Source: Ectothiorhodospiraceae bacterium
GTDB lineage: Bacteria; Pseudomonadota; Gammaproteobacteria; SZUA-152
Length of the DNA: 37,543 bases
NCBI GenBank assembly: GCA_002401775.2
Contig: NVUB02000175.1
Location: forward strand, 1 to 37,543
Direction: 5' to 3'
Every line of letters begins with the position of its first letter. Positions within the stretch are counted from its first letter, which is position 1. The position numbers and the translations under genes are program-made. The notes below the pieces were generated by a model, which worked only from the letters and a program-made list of their open reading frames with translations, did not search any database and was not told the DNA's origin. Shown here one piece after another: positions 1-7,813 of the stretch.

Positions 1-214
1 ATTCATGGGTTTCGTTATGCTTGGCTAACTCACCCCTGAGACTGGGCCTCATATGATGTTTCTGTACGTAAGCTCGCAGTTTTGTACTCAGGCTTCCTCC
101 CCACAACACCTAGCGGACTTGCAGTTGCCGTCGACTAGTAATTATACTGTCTATCAATAGACAGGCGAATCTCTTACAGAGGACTTTCACCTCATAAGTT
201 CACGCCCATGCTGG

Positions 215-286
215 GCGTACCAAGGCGCTCGTTCGGACACAAACTACGCTGCGCTTCGTTTGCGCCGCACAGCTTTAACGTTAGAT
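215..286 (+). other. degenerate attC-like integron site upstream of the PIN toxin
   Basis: The stretch ends in GTTAGAT (280-286), which fits the integron R'' consensus GTTRRRY. Its two arms form an imperfect hairpin around TGCGCTTCG. The left end GCGTACC only loosely resembles an R' box (RYYYAAC), so the site looks decayed. The exact complement of this R'' box, ATCTAAC, occurs just after the antitoxin gene at 1027-1033. That is the arrangement expected when the segment between is one gene cassette. The rest of 1-352 shows no gene; 100-240 resembles non-coding sequence often found beside such sites. Confidence 0.4.
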
Positions 287-352
287 TTGTCCAAACATAA
301 AATGTCGTGCTAGTTCTTGATTTTTACACGGTATCACCTATAATACCACTAT

Positions 353-781
353 ATGAAGCCGATAAATATCGTATTAGACACAAATGTCCTTGTATCGGCG
401 CTTAAATCAAAGAATGGAGCATCATTTAAGCTATTGAGTTTAATAGATAATGGGAATTTCATACTAAATATATCGGTGCCGCTATTTTTGGAATACGAGG
501 CCGTTGCTTTACGTGAAAGCCTTAATCTTCCACTCGACAAATCCGATATTGAAGATATTCTAAATTATATCGCCCAAGTATCAAGCAAACGCGAAATTTT
601 TTATCTATGGAGACCATATCTAAAAGACCCTAAAGACGATTTAGTTCTTGAGGTCGCTGTTGAATCTAGGAGTAACGTTATTGTTACATACAACAAAAAG
701 GATTTTGTTGGGATTGATAAATTTGGAATAAAGGCTCTAACTTCAAAAGAGTTTTTAAATAGACGAGGTTTACTTCCATGA
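353..781 (+). CDS. PIN-domain toxin of a toxin-antitoxin pair (COG1569-like)
   Basis: This 142-residue protein has the PIN nuclease layout: an N-terminal LDTNVLVSAL motif with D9, an acidic residue near E47/E49, D96 in KDPKDDLVLEVA, and D117 in YNKKDF. These are the usual metal-binding acids of VapC-like RNases. PIN toxins of this group cleave RNA and are held inactive by a small partner encoded next door. The gene comes first and overlaps the antitoxin gene by 4 nt (ATGA), so translation is probably coupled. It lies between two attC-like motifs, suggesting a mobile cassette. The family is fairly certain; the RNA target is not visible from sequence. Confidence 0.8.
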   Translation: MKPINIVLDTNVLVSALKSKNGASFKLLSLIDNGNFILNISVPLFLEYEAVALRESLNLPLDKSDIEDILNYIAQVSSKREIFYLWRPYLKDPKDDLVLEVAVESRSNVIVTYNKKDFVGIDKFGIKALTSKEFLNRRGLLP

Positions 782-1014
782 GCACTCTAAGCTTAAGATT
801 ACCTGACTCGCTACATGATCAGATTAAAAAACTTGCCACTGAAGATGGTATTTCTATCAATCAATTCGTGGTGTCTGCGGTTGCTGAAAAAACATCGGCA
901 TTCCTAACAAAAAGCTATTTGGAAAATCGTGGTGAACTATCATCAAAGTCAAAATTTAAGAAAGCGCTAAATAAAGTGCCCAATAGTAAACCCGACGAAT
1001 TAGATGAACTGTAA
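778..1014 (+). CDS. antitoxin, HicB-like / ribbon-helix-helix type
   Basis: This 78-residue protein begins STLSLRLPDSLHDQIKKLA and continues with DGISINQFVVSAVAEK, the strand-helix-helix pattern of ribbon-helix-helix DNA-binding antitoxins of the HicB/CopG type. The C-terminal half is charged and probably wraps the toxin. It follows the PIN toxin with a 4-nt overlap. Such antitoxins normally repress their own operon and neutralise the toxin. The toxin-first order is less common than antitoxin-first, but is known. Confidence 0.75.
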   Translation: MSTLSLRLPDSLHDQIKKLATEDGISINQFVVSAVAEKTSAFLTKSYLENRGELSSKSKFKKALNKVPNSKPDELDEL

Positions 1015-1026
1015 TAGTTCAAGAGC

Positions 1027-1090
1027 ATCTAACAAACAAGGATAAGGATAAGTCGCGCGGTTGAGCCGCGACTTTATCATCTGGTTGAAC
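1027..1090 (+). other. attC-like recombination site closing the TA cassette
   Basis: The segment starts with ATCTAAC (R' box), the exact complement of the GTTAGAT box upstream of the toxin. It ends with GTTGAAC (1084-1090), which fits GTTRRRY. Between them is a hairpin, AAGTCGCG (1050-1057) pairing with CGCGACTT (1067-1074). An extended GATAA/TTATC pairing lies outside it. This is the overall shape of an integron attC site of about 64 bp. The hairpin could also terminate transcription of the TA operon. No integrase gene is in the window, so it would be a lone or scattered cassette. Confidence 0.45.
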
Positions 1091-1180
1091 AAGCCCGACA
1101 GTTGTTTGTTTGTACTTATCTATAGCAGATATCGAGTTTTTGATTTTGAAAAATAGTGCCATCCTCGAAGCAGAAAAGGG

Positions 1181-1233
1181 GTCCAGAAAAGGGGTCAGAG
1201 CCCTTTGGTCCAGAAAAGGGGTCAGAGCCCTTT
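1181..1233. repeat. tandem direct repeat, two 26-bp copies, upstream of a RAYT fragment
   Basis: A 26-bp unit beginning GTCCAGAAAAGGGG and ending GAGCCCTTT occurs twice, at 1181-1206 and 1208-1233. A partial copy (CAGAAAAGGGGTC) lies just before at 1171. Repeats of this kind (AAAGGGGTCAGAGCCC) typically precede REP-associated tyrosine transposase genes, and one such fragment follows 55 bp downstream. Confidence 0.8.
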
Positions 1234-1287
1234 AAGGAAAGCTAAGGTGAAGGAAACCTAGTCTGCAATCATGATAGAGCAGAGAAC

Positions 1288-1473
1288 ATGCCACGCAAGC
1301 CACGCTTTTTCTTGTCAAATGTACTGGTCCACGTAGTACAAAGAGGCCACAGTCGTGATCCAGTATTTTTTGAGGCCGATGGGTATCAAGCCTACCTCCG
1401 GTGGTTAGAAAAGGCTGCTGAACGATACCACTGTGACATCCATATGATGCAATATGTTGGTGGGCTAGCTTAG
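1288..1473 (+). pseudogene. REP-associated tyrosine transposase (RAYT) remnant, N-terminal part
   Basis: The 61-residue reading frame starts MPRKPRFFLSNVLVHVVQRG, the typical N-terminus of RAYT / Y1-transposase family proteins, which usually reach 200 residues or more. It stops shortly after CDIHMMQYVGGLA. This is just before the conserved HUH-containing segment (normally like MTNHVHLL), so the catalytic part is missing. No continuation was found in another frame nearby. It is a dead fragment of a domesticated single-stranded-DNA transposase, still accompanied by its repeats. Confidence 0.8.
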
Positions 1474-1591
1474 CAAGACACTCAGGTGTGGTGTGCCCTT
1501 TCGATAGCGCAATCTGTGAATCATGTGAATTTTTCGTATATTGTGAATTTTGACTATACTAAACAACAGATCCCTTACTCTGGAGTGAGCT

Positions 1592-1990
1592 ATGTCAGCT
1601 GATAAAATTTCGATTTCTGAAGGTCTTTTACGCCTGAAACCTTTTAACACCCTAGAGAGTGTGTCGATGTCGAAACTGGCACGCCAGGGGTCTGCGGTAC
1701 TTCAGCAGATTGTATCTTCGGCACAGGCTGTGGCTGTTAAGGTTCAGGGGCAGGGCGCGATGGTTACGCTTTCTCAACGCCAGTATGATGAAATGGTGGA
1801 ATTGATTCATGCTATTCAGTTGGAAAGGTCCAGTGATGGATTTACCGAGTCTCTCAGCCAACAGTTTGATGAGCTGATGATTCGTATGAACCAGCCTGGT
1901 GCCCCTGGGGCAACGCAAACCGCGCTTTTTGGTGCCCCGGATACGCTTAACAAGGCATATCAGCCTGGTACAACCGAGACCAAAACTTGA
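1592..1990 (+). CDS. antitoxin-like partner of the zeta-type toxin
   Basis: This 132-residue protein contains MSKLARQGSAVLQQIVSSAQAVAVKVQGQGAMVTLSQRQYDEMVELI, which resembles the Phd/YefM fold: a short DNA-binding strand-helix followed by a QGQGAMVTLSQRQYDE-like core. The C-terminal tail is rich in Gly, Pro and Thr. A good ribosome binding site (TGGAGTGAG) precedes the ATG. Its stop codon overlaps the TTG start of the next gene, so the two are translationally coupled. I infer that it neutralises the downstream kinase-like toxin and represses the operon. Confidence 0.65.
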   Translation: MSADKISISEGLLRLKPFNTLESVSMSKLARQGSAVLQQIVSSAQAVAVKVQGQGAMVTLSQRQYDEMVELIHAIQLERSSDGFTESLSQQFDELMIRMNQPGAPGATQTALFGAPDTLNKAYQPGTTETKT

Positions 1991-2595
1991 TTCAGGTTCT
2001 TGCTGGTGTCAACGGTGCCGGAAAAAACTCGATTGGTGGCGCGGCTATTCGGGCTGCCGGTCAGGATTGGTATAACCCGGATGAGTTTGCGCGTGTTATG
2101 CGCGCTCAATTTCCAGATGAATCGATGCAGCAAATCAACAGCGCCGTTTGGTATGCGGGCCTGCGTCGATTAGAGGGGGCTATTCGTGACAAGTCTCATT
2201 TTACCTTTGAAACCACACTGGGTGACAACACCATTACCAACACGCTGCTGGATGCCATTGCTGCCGGCGTGCCAGTTAACATTTGGTACTGCGGGCTGAA
2301 CTCGGTGGAGCTACACATTGAACGTGTGGCTGCACGTGTTGCGCGGGGTGGTCATGCTATCCCGGAAGATTTGATTCGGTCGCGGTATGTCACGTCAATG
2401 CGTAATCTCTGCCGACTTACGCCCGGGCTATCACAGCTCGCTGTTTATGATAACTCACATGCCCTTGATGATAATAAACAGCCAAATATTCGGCGACTAC
2501 TCCATCTCGTTGATGGTGAGGTAAGGGAGCTGGATCAAAATATGCCTGTTTGGGCCAAGCCAGTTGCAGCGGTAAGTTTGAGGGGTTTAAGCTAA
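1987..2595 (+). CDS. zeta-toxin-like P-loop kinase with altered Walker A
   Basis: This 202-residue protein begins at a TTG codon overlapping the antitoxin stop. It has the zeta-toxin/COG4185 layout: P-loop near residues 8-15, NPDEFAR at 30-36, FETTLGDN near residue 73, and an arginine-rich ERVAARVARGGHAIPEDLIRSRY segment typical of the lid. Zeta toxins phosphorylate UDP-N-acetylglucosamine or related sugars. The P-loop reads GVNGAGKN instead of GVNGAGK[S/T], so the residue that normally binds Mg-nucleotide is Asn. One G-to-A change from AGC would explain this. The protein may be weakened or inactive, though otherwise full length. Confidence 0.7.
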   Translation: MIQVLAGVNGAGKNSIGGAAIRAAGQDWYNPDEFARVMRAQFPDESMQQINSAVWYAGLRRLEGAIRDKSHFTFETTLGDNTITNTLLDAIAAGVPVNIWYCGLNSVELHIERVAARVARGGHAIPEDLIRSRYVTSMRNLCRLTPGLSQLAVYDNSHALDDNKQPNIRRLLHLVDGEVRELDQNMPVWAKPVAAVSLRGLS

Positions 2596-2756
2596 TAACG
2601 ATAAGGGTCAATAACCGGGTCGGATCAAGCTAACCATATGAAACCATTGAAAACGGTGTTTAAGCCTGGATACGCAAAACATTATTCAGATTGCTAAAAA
2701 GCTAGTTAAAGCAGATACCCTATGAAATTGGGTGTTCATTTACTGAAGATCACGTA

Positions 2757-2831
2757 ATGAGAGAATATAGTTTTACTGAAGCACGGCAACACTTTGCTTC
2801 TATATTAGATGAAGCCAAAAGAGAAGGTTAA
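2757..2831 (+). pseudogene. truncated Phd/YefM antitoxin remnant
   Basis: A 24-codon frame reads MREYSFTEARQHFASILDEA and then KREG before a TAA. This matches the N-terminal DNA-binding start of Phd/YefM antitoxins (EARQNFASVLDEAK). The rest of the antitoxin and its toxin are absent. The 2596-2999 stretch otherwise holds only a small GGGGAG/CTCCCC hairpin at 2859-2872 and no other recognisable gene. Confidence 0.55.
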
Positions 2832-2999
2832 AAACTCTTTTACTGCTTGGGCAAAGTAGGGGAGTGCTCCCCACCTTAAGATGTCTCACAAGGTAATAAA
2901 TATTTTAACTACCGGGAAGATGCCCTTTGTAGCCCCAGATCAAATGTTTCGGGGTAGACCAGCCCCCTTAATTGTGATTTAAAAAATAAGGATACTGTT

Positions 3000-3506
3000 A
3001 TGACGAAGAGATTTTTGGTTGCTTTATTTATAACAATATTATCGATTTCGCAATCATTTGCTGCTGAGTTCGCAATAAGATGTGATGACCAAAAAGGTTA
3101 TCGCGGTGAGAGATATGATTTAATTATTGTGGAGACCGGTTATGAAGCTTATTTAACTAAGATTTTTAATGATGCTTATCGTCAAGAATATATTGTTGTA
3201 AGGTCTAGTCCGGCTATTCGGCTTAAACATCTATCTTTTAATGAAAGTACTGTAAAGTTAAAATTACTAGCAACCACTGACTCATACCACAATTATATTG
3301 AGAAAAGGGTTGTGCCGTCGCATTTCTATCTGAAAAAATATAATGTCTCACGTAAAGGTGACATGATAGTAAGGCCAAGAGAAAGGTTGAGTGATTCTTA
3401 TATAAAGAATTGTCGTATGTTAAGCGACGCTGACTATAAAAAAATATTGGAAAGGTCTAAAAGAAATTTTTCGGACTTGAATGACGCGGTTCATGATATG
3501 AAATAA
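3000..3506 (+). CDS. secreted protein of unknown function
   Basis: This 168-residue protein has a clear Sec signal peptide: MTKR, a hydrophobic stretch at 5-16, and a likely cut after QSFAA (residues 18-22). The mature part is basic and rich in Tyr, Arg and Lys, with two Cys (in AIRCDDQ and KNCRMLS) that could pair in the periplasm. AT-rich codon use matches neighbouring old accessory genes. I do not recognise the family. It sits alone between gene remnants and is probably monocistronic. Confidence 0.6.
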   Translation: MTKRFLVALFITILSISQSFAAEFAIRCDDQKGYRGERYDLIIVETGYEAYLTKIFNDAYRQEYIVVRSSPAIRLKHLSFNESTVKLKLLATTDSYHNYIEKRVVPSHFYLKKYNVSRKGDMIVRPRERLSDSYIKNCRMLSDADYKKILERSKRNFSDLNDAVHDMK

Positions 3507-3541
3507 GACAATGGATAACATTAGTCATAATGTTGACCGGG

Positions 3542-3891
3542 GCCATTGCCGTTGTCCATGTTGAATTCACCCGTTTCGGGATGGCAATGGACGCATATCA
3601 CGCTTGCTCGCCGATGTGATGGCGTTACAGGCCGGGTTTCCAGCACTGGACTTCAGCAATTGGAATGATAAAAAGACGGTCTACTTTGCGGCGATTGGGC
3701 AGGGGGTGGAGATGAACTATAAACCCATGGAAAAGTGCGTTGGTCAGGCTTTGCTTAAGGCCTATTGCATGAGAGATCAGCTGTTTTTAGTACTTTTGCC
3801 TCACAAAGTTAGTAGGTTAGCTTGGCCCTACCCTTCTGGCCGGATACTTTCTGGCTCTACTAGCCCTGTTATTGGCGATATTTGGCTCTAA
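3542..3891 (+). pseudogene. Fic-family AMPylase remnant (frameshifted C-terminal fragment)
   Basis: Translated from 3565, the sequence reads IHPFRDGNGRISRLLADVMA, which contains the complete Fic motif HPFxDGNGR. It continues ALQAGFPALDFSNW, typical of the C-terminal Fic core. Just upstream, GCC ATT GCC GTT GTC CAT GTT GAA TTC encodes AIAVVHVEF in another frame, which is the segment normally joined directly to HPF. A frameshift near 3565-3568 therefore broke the gene, and the N-terminal half is gone. The C-terminal 40 residues do not look Fic-like. Fic proteins transfer AMP to target proteins and are often toxins. Confidence 0.75.
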
Positions 3892-3984
3892 ATCGATGAT
3901 ATTAATGATGTTTGACCAGATCGGCAGGCATAATTATAATTAGACGGGACTTCAAATATTTAAGGTTCTTTCAAGGTTCAAATA

Positions 3985-4140
3985 GTGCCGATAACTAGTC
4001 AACATGCTGTGCCCCAAGCTTTAGTGAATATCAGGCTGGAGTCTCTTACTCTGCCCGTTGAAGTGCTGGTGTTGATCAAAAAATCTTTGAATGATGGTTC
4101 TGTTGATACTCTGTACATTCTAGATTTACTGCGTGGCTGA
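3985..4140 (+). CDS. small hypothetical ORF, possibly a remnant
   Basis: A 51-codon frame from GTG reads VPITSQHAVPQALVNIRLES and ends DTLYILDLLRG. It shares GTGGCTGA with the next frame. No ribosome binding site stands out and no family is recognised. It may be part of one older gene now split into two frames together with the following ORF. Confidence 0.25.
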   Translation: MPITSQHAVPQALVNIRLESLTLPVEVLVLIKKSLNDGSVDTLYILDLLRG

Positions 4141-4408
4141 TGCGGTTTTCCCAGATAGCGTTGAACCTGAACACTATCCGAATACGATGGTTTTCAGTAA
4201 TCACTTAAACATCTCTTCCTCTAAAAAACTGAGGAATAAAGAAGCAGGATTTACCGCGATAAGGTCAATCGAACTGTTTCAGAATTTTAATATAAGCTTA
4301 ATAGCGAAAAAGGTAACGCTTGTTCGAGAAGAGAAAGGTGGGCGGGGTGCTAATATCTATCGCAACAAAAAGGGTAGTGGGGCTAAATTTATTGGGGTTA
4401 TGACTTAG
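4133..4408 (+). CDS. hypothetical ORF, 91 residues, possibly a remnant
   Basis: The frame starts at GTG overlapping the previous stop (GTGGCTGA). It encodes a mixed, basic C-terminal tail (REEKGGRGANIYRNKKGSGAK). I recognise no domain. The position between the broken Fic gene and an intact small gene makes a decayed coding region as likely as a real gene. Confidence 0.3.
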   Translation: MADAVFPDSVEPEHYPNTMVFSNHLNISSSKKLRNKEAGFTAIRSIELFQNFNISLIAKKVTLVREEKGGRGANIYRNKKGSGAKFIGVMT

Positions 4409-4452
4409 CTTAGTTGGAATAATGTCAACTGGAAACACCGTACAGGAAACAA

Positions 4453-4635
4453 ATGATGAAAAAAACGATAAAAATGGATTTGACTAAATCAACTAAGGGT
4501 ACTCACGTTTACGCAAACAATGAACCGGACTCACCCGTAGCTTCAATATACATTAAAAGGAGTGGATTGCCATCTGATGCACCCGGCTCTATTACGCTGA
4601 CAATTGATTATGAAGAAGATACCAGCAACCCCTGA
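4453..4635 (+). CDS. conserved small protein, unknown function
   Basis: The 60-residue product reads MMKKTIKMDLTKSTKGTHVY, then ASIYIKRSGL and GSITLTIDYE. I recall this pattern from a family of small proteins with a K-G-T-x-x-Y start, a middle IYIRKS strand and a terminal beta-strand. It is soluble, with no signal peptide. AGGAAAC eight bases upstream is a plausible ribosome binding site for either of the two adjacent ATG codons. The function is not known to me. Confidence 0.7.
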   Translation: MMKKTIKMDLTKSTKGTHVYANNEPDSPVASIYIKRSGLPSDAPGSITLTIDYEEDTSNP

Positions 4636-4740
4636 AGCGCTAAGATACTCAGACAGTCAAAGAACATTGGAATAAATGTAGAACCCTCCAATTAACTTTC
4701 GTTTAAACAATTTCGACAATGAGACGGTGAATAAACAGTG

Positions 4741-5739
4741 ATGGACTTCTTTTTTAATTACGGGCTATTTTTGGCAAAAACGGTAACAATTGTAGCGGCG
4801 ATAGCAGCGGTTGTGGTGTTCTTTGTGTTTCTGGCTGGGAGAAAACACTCCGTTAATAAAGATAGCATTGAAGTTAAGAAATTAAATGACAAGTATAGCG
4901 ATATGGCAATGATGATGAACGTTAACATGTTGCATAAAGACGCTTTTAAGAAATATCTAAAGCAGGAAAAGGATAAATGTAAAGGGATCGTTAAAGATAT
5001 TAAGAATGGCACAGAGAAAAGGCGTATCTATGTATTGAATTTTCACGGTGATATTCGTGCTTCAGCGGTGTCTTCACTACGTGAGGAAATCACTGCGATT
5101 TTGACGGTGGCCACTGAAAATGATGAGGTGTTTATACGTTTAGATAGCGGTGGCGGTGTGGTTCACGGATATGGCCTCGGGGCATCTCAACTGATGCGTA
5201 TCCGTGAAAAAAATATACCGCTTACCATTTCGGTAGACAAAGTGGCTGCCAGCGGTGGTTATATGATGGCCTGTGTGGCTAACCATATTATTGCAGCGCC
5301 ATTTTCTATCATCGGTTCTATTGGTGTTATTGCACAGGTACCCAATTTTAATCGGGTTCTGAAAAAGCATGATATCGAATACGATCAATTTACGGCAGGT
5401 GAATTCAAAAGAACCGTAACCATGTTCGGAGAAAACACCGATGAGGCTAAGGCAAAGTTTCGAGAAGAAATTGAAGACATTCATGTGTTGTTTAAAGACT
5501 TTATTGTTCAAAATCGTCCGAATGTCGACATAGTAAAGGTATCTACGGGTGAAAGCTGGCCTGGTATACGCGCCATGGAAAAGAACCTGGTCGATGAGTT
5601 AAAAACCAGTGATGACTACTTGCTGGAGAATAGTGAACACGCCGATATTTATGAAATAAAGTATGTGAGTAAAAAATCATTAAGCGAAAAAGTAGGATTT
5701 CAAGTACAGCGGGTGGTTGATAAATTGCAATATGGCTGA
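4741..5739 (+). CDS. sohB: SohB, inner-membrane S49-family serine protease
   Basis: The product is about 332 residues. An N-terminal membrane anchor at residues 9-33 is followed by a charged linker and an S49 peptidase domain. DKVAASGGYMMACVA carries the nucleophile (S172 counted from the GTG codon at 4738). FTAGEFKRTVTMFGENTDEA carries the general-base lysine (K224). RLDSGGGVVHGYG is the conserved Gly-rich loop. E. coli SohB is about 349 residues, so the length fits. It acts as an oligomeric periplasm-facing signal-peptide-peptidase-like enzyme. ATG at 4741 is preferred over the adjacent GTG at 4738. It is one of the few intact core genes left of dif. Confidence 0.92.
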   Translation: MDFFFNYGLFLAKTVTIVAAIAAVVVFFVFLAGRKHSVNKDSIEVKKLNDKYSDMAMMMNVNMLHKDAFKKYLKQEKDKCKGIVKDIKNGTEKRRIYVLNFHGDIRASAVSSLREEITAILTVATENDEVFIRLDSGGGVVHGYGLGASQLMRIREKNIPLTISVDKVAASGGYMMACVANHIIAAPFSIIGSIGVIAQVPNFNRVLKKHDIEYDQFTAGEFKRTVTMFGENTDEAKAKFREEIEDIHVLFKDFIVQNRPNVDIVKVSTGESWPGIRAMEKNLVDELKTSDDYLLENSEHADIYEIKYVSKKSLSEKVGFQVQRVVDKLQYG

Positions 5740-5828
5740 GCTTTCTGAGTAACTACTTAGTTAATATCAACTGGTATAATGCAATCTGACACATTTTAAG
5801 AAAAATTATTCATACGTAAACTCACCGG

Positions 5829-6056
5829 TCAGACTTTCAACGATGCGGCTGGATAGGGTTTGAGTGGTACAGTAAGCATATCGATATTCTGATTGGTGAG
5901 ATCTAACCAGGCGGCATAGTACTCTGGGTCGATTATCACCGGCATACGTTCATGAATGAGTTTGCCAGCTCTTTGGCGTTGTATTAGGAATGATTGAAAA
6001 AATGCCACCGCACAGGGTTTACTCATTTTCCACCTGTGTAGCTGATGTTCGTGCAT
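5829..6056 (-). pseudogene. SRAP (YedK/HMCES-like) remnant, C-terminal fragment
   Basis: On the minus strand the frame contains LIHERMPVIIDPEYYAAWLD followed by PLKPYPAASLKV. This is the C-terminal signature of SOS-response-associated peptidases (HDRMPVIL..YAAWL....PYP). These proteins crosslink to abasic sites using an N-terminal cysteine, which is absent here. Residues before LIHERMP look out of frame: NAKELAN can be read in a neighbouring frame, indicating a frameshift. It is a non-functional remnant. Confidence 0.7.
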
Positions 6057-6489
6057 CGGCTACCGTGTCATGTATGATTTGTCGATGTCCGTAAGGTTTC
6101 AGGCAAGCGCAGTCACGTTAGGCATGGTTGGTTAATTGATTGATCTAGTAGGCGGAGGCGGGCAGGGCATTCACTTTATCCATAGAGATGTTGGTAGCTT
6201 TCTCTTTGTCTTCCTTGATGCTGCGTTCATCTAACAGTTCTAACTGACCATTTATTTGTCGAGGGTCTTGTGCCGTCACTTGTACTGGATGCACACCTTG
6301 TCCTTGCTAGCAGGGATTAATTAGTTGCCCCTGAAAAACAATTAAACCGTTGAAAGAGAAAGAAAAAGATAACGCTCGGAGATAAGAAACCGTCCAGAAT
6401 CTGGTGGAAATCGCCGTAAAACTGAATGAAAGTGATAATGCGGATGATAGAAGACAGACGTCCAAACCCAGTTCAAATAAATTTTCTAC
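6057..6489. other. gene-poor stretch with a possible minus-strand remnant
   Basis: No convincing gene is seen. The minus-strand frame 6145-6306, which has no start codon, reads HPVQVTAQDPRQINGQLELL and ends KVNALPASAY. It looks like the tail of a lost protein, but I cannot assign it. Confidence 0.3.
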
Positions 6490-6753
6490 ATGTCGATTTA
6501 TTGGATCAATTCAACCCCAAACATCCTTAAAAAAATACCTGTCGATACACTCAAAATAAATCGATCATTTATAAGCCCAATGGTGACATCACATGATGCC
6601 AGGGAATTAGTAAGGGCAATTATATCGATGGCTCATAGCTTTAACCTTAAGGTTGTCGCTGAGGGCGTGGAAAACTATCACTTCCTACTGAATATGGGTG
6701 TAATAATGCTCAGGGGTATCTATATAGCCGACCGATTAAACTCTTTGAGATAG
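6490..6753 (+). pseudogene. EAL-domain (c-di-GMP phosphodiesterase) remnant
   Basis: The frame reads LKKIPVDTLKINRSFISPMV, then ARELVRAIISMAHSFNLKVV and AEGVEN. This is the back half of an EAL domain, with the DxxKIDxSF-like motif and the AEGVE motif. The EAL motif itself and the upstream half are missing. After YHFLLNMGV the conserved QGY..SRP ending is altered (LRGIYIADRLNSL). EAL domains degrade cyclic di-GMP; this fragment cannot. Confidence 0.8.
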
Positions 6754-6834
6754 GTAAGCTCACTCGATATTTCAGCAAAATAAATGCCTGAAAAGGGTTG
6801 TGGATTCAAACCCCAATTGCTACATCCTCCACGT

Positions 6835-7245
6835 TTAAATGGGAAGAATAACATAGGCTAAACGCGTATTGGGTGGCGTCACTTTCACATGCTTGGGGGA
6901 AGACACTTTAAGCTGTAATGGTTCGGGCTTTGCACCTTGGGCCACGTACCAGATGCATCAGCCAGAGTTGCCGAAATGCTGGGCAAGTAGTATGCCAATT
7001 CCATATCGCCGCAGGTGAATACTCCACGCTTCACTTGTCGGATTGAAGACATCGATTCGCCCCCTATTCGACACCACCAAATTCACAAAATAACCCAACT
7101 CTATCAAGCCCAATGGCAAAGAAAAATATCTTGCTGCCGATAGGGTGTAGTGGTCGGGGGTTCTGATTGAGTGCTGGATGAAATACACAAAATCTAGGGG
7201 CACGCTCCTCTGGCGCAGTAAATTTTTGATGCTAAAGTTTAGCAA
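6835..7245 (-). pseudogene. possible degraded minus-strand gene with an internal stop
   Basis: A minus-strand frame reads through PLGLIELGYFVNLVVSNRGR and RIDVFNPTSEAWSIHLRRYG. It meets TGA at 6958-6960, then continues in frame as CIWYVAQGAKPEPLQLKV to a TAA at 6835-6837. Both parts have ordinary protein-like composition, so this may be one decayed gene. I recognise no family, and it could be chance. The 6754-7258 interval holds nothing else I can support. Confidence 0.25.
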
Positions 7246-7258
7246 AGGAGATAATCTT

Positions 7259-7813
7259 ATGAGAAAATGTCTTTTGATAGTGGGCTTGATGTTTTTCGTG
7301 GATTCAGTTTCTGCGGCTGGTGTAGAGGGAGCCCAGGTAAATACAGTTTTAAAACAACAAGTTAAAGACCTTTTGCAGCGTGTTAAACAATTGGAGTCAG
7401 GTCAAAGCACCGGCTCTGTTCAGCCTCCCATGGACACTGGGCAGCATTCATCGACCCCGAGGAAAAAGACCGGGCTGGAATGGGAGGTAGGGGGATACGC
7501 AAAACTGGATGTGGTTTACAGTTCAATCAGCGCAGGCGAAAACAGCCTTGCTGATGAATTTATCATCAATGGCCTGATTCCTACTAAAAACACAATAGGT
7601 GAGGATGACCAATTGAAGTTTACGGCACGGGAAAGTCGTCTTTGGTTTAAGAGTTCGTTGCCGACGGCCAAGGGCCAGATGAAGACGTATATTGAGGGCG
7701 ATTTTTTTGGCGCTAAGCCGGTATCATCCGAGACCCTAAACAATAACGCCGATTTTCGACTGCGTCAGGCCTTTGGCGAGTTCGAAACGTTGATGCATGG
7801 AAATTTCTTATAA
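7259..7813 (+). pseudogene. DcaP-family outer-membrane porin, truncated
   Basis: A strong AAAGGAGA site precedes the ATG at 7259. The 184-residue product has a signal peptide (cut near VSAA, residues 17-20), a short coiled coil (LKQQVKDLLQRVKQLESG) and the start of a barrel. Barrel motifs include GYAKLDVVYSS, ENSLADEF, ARESRLWFKS and KTYIEGDFFG. These are hallmarks of DcaP-like porins, which are usually about 400 residues or longer. The sequence stops after RLRQAFGEFETLMHGNFL, so most of the barrel is missing. The break coincides with the start of phage-like sequence. Confidence 0.8.

Noticed and set aside
1-352. Group II intron end or rRNA fragment
   Set aside because: No domain V-like hairpin or rRNA consensus was seen. 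The region fits attC-associated non-coding sequence better.
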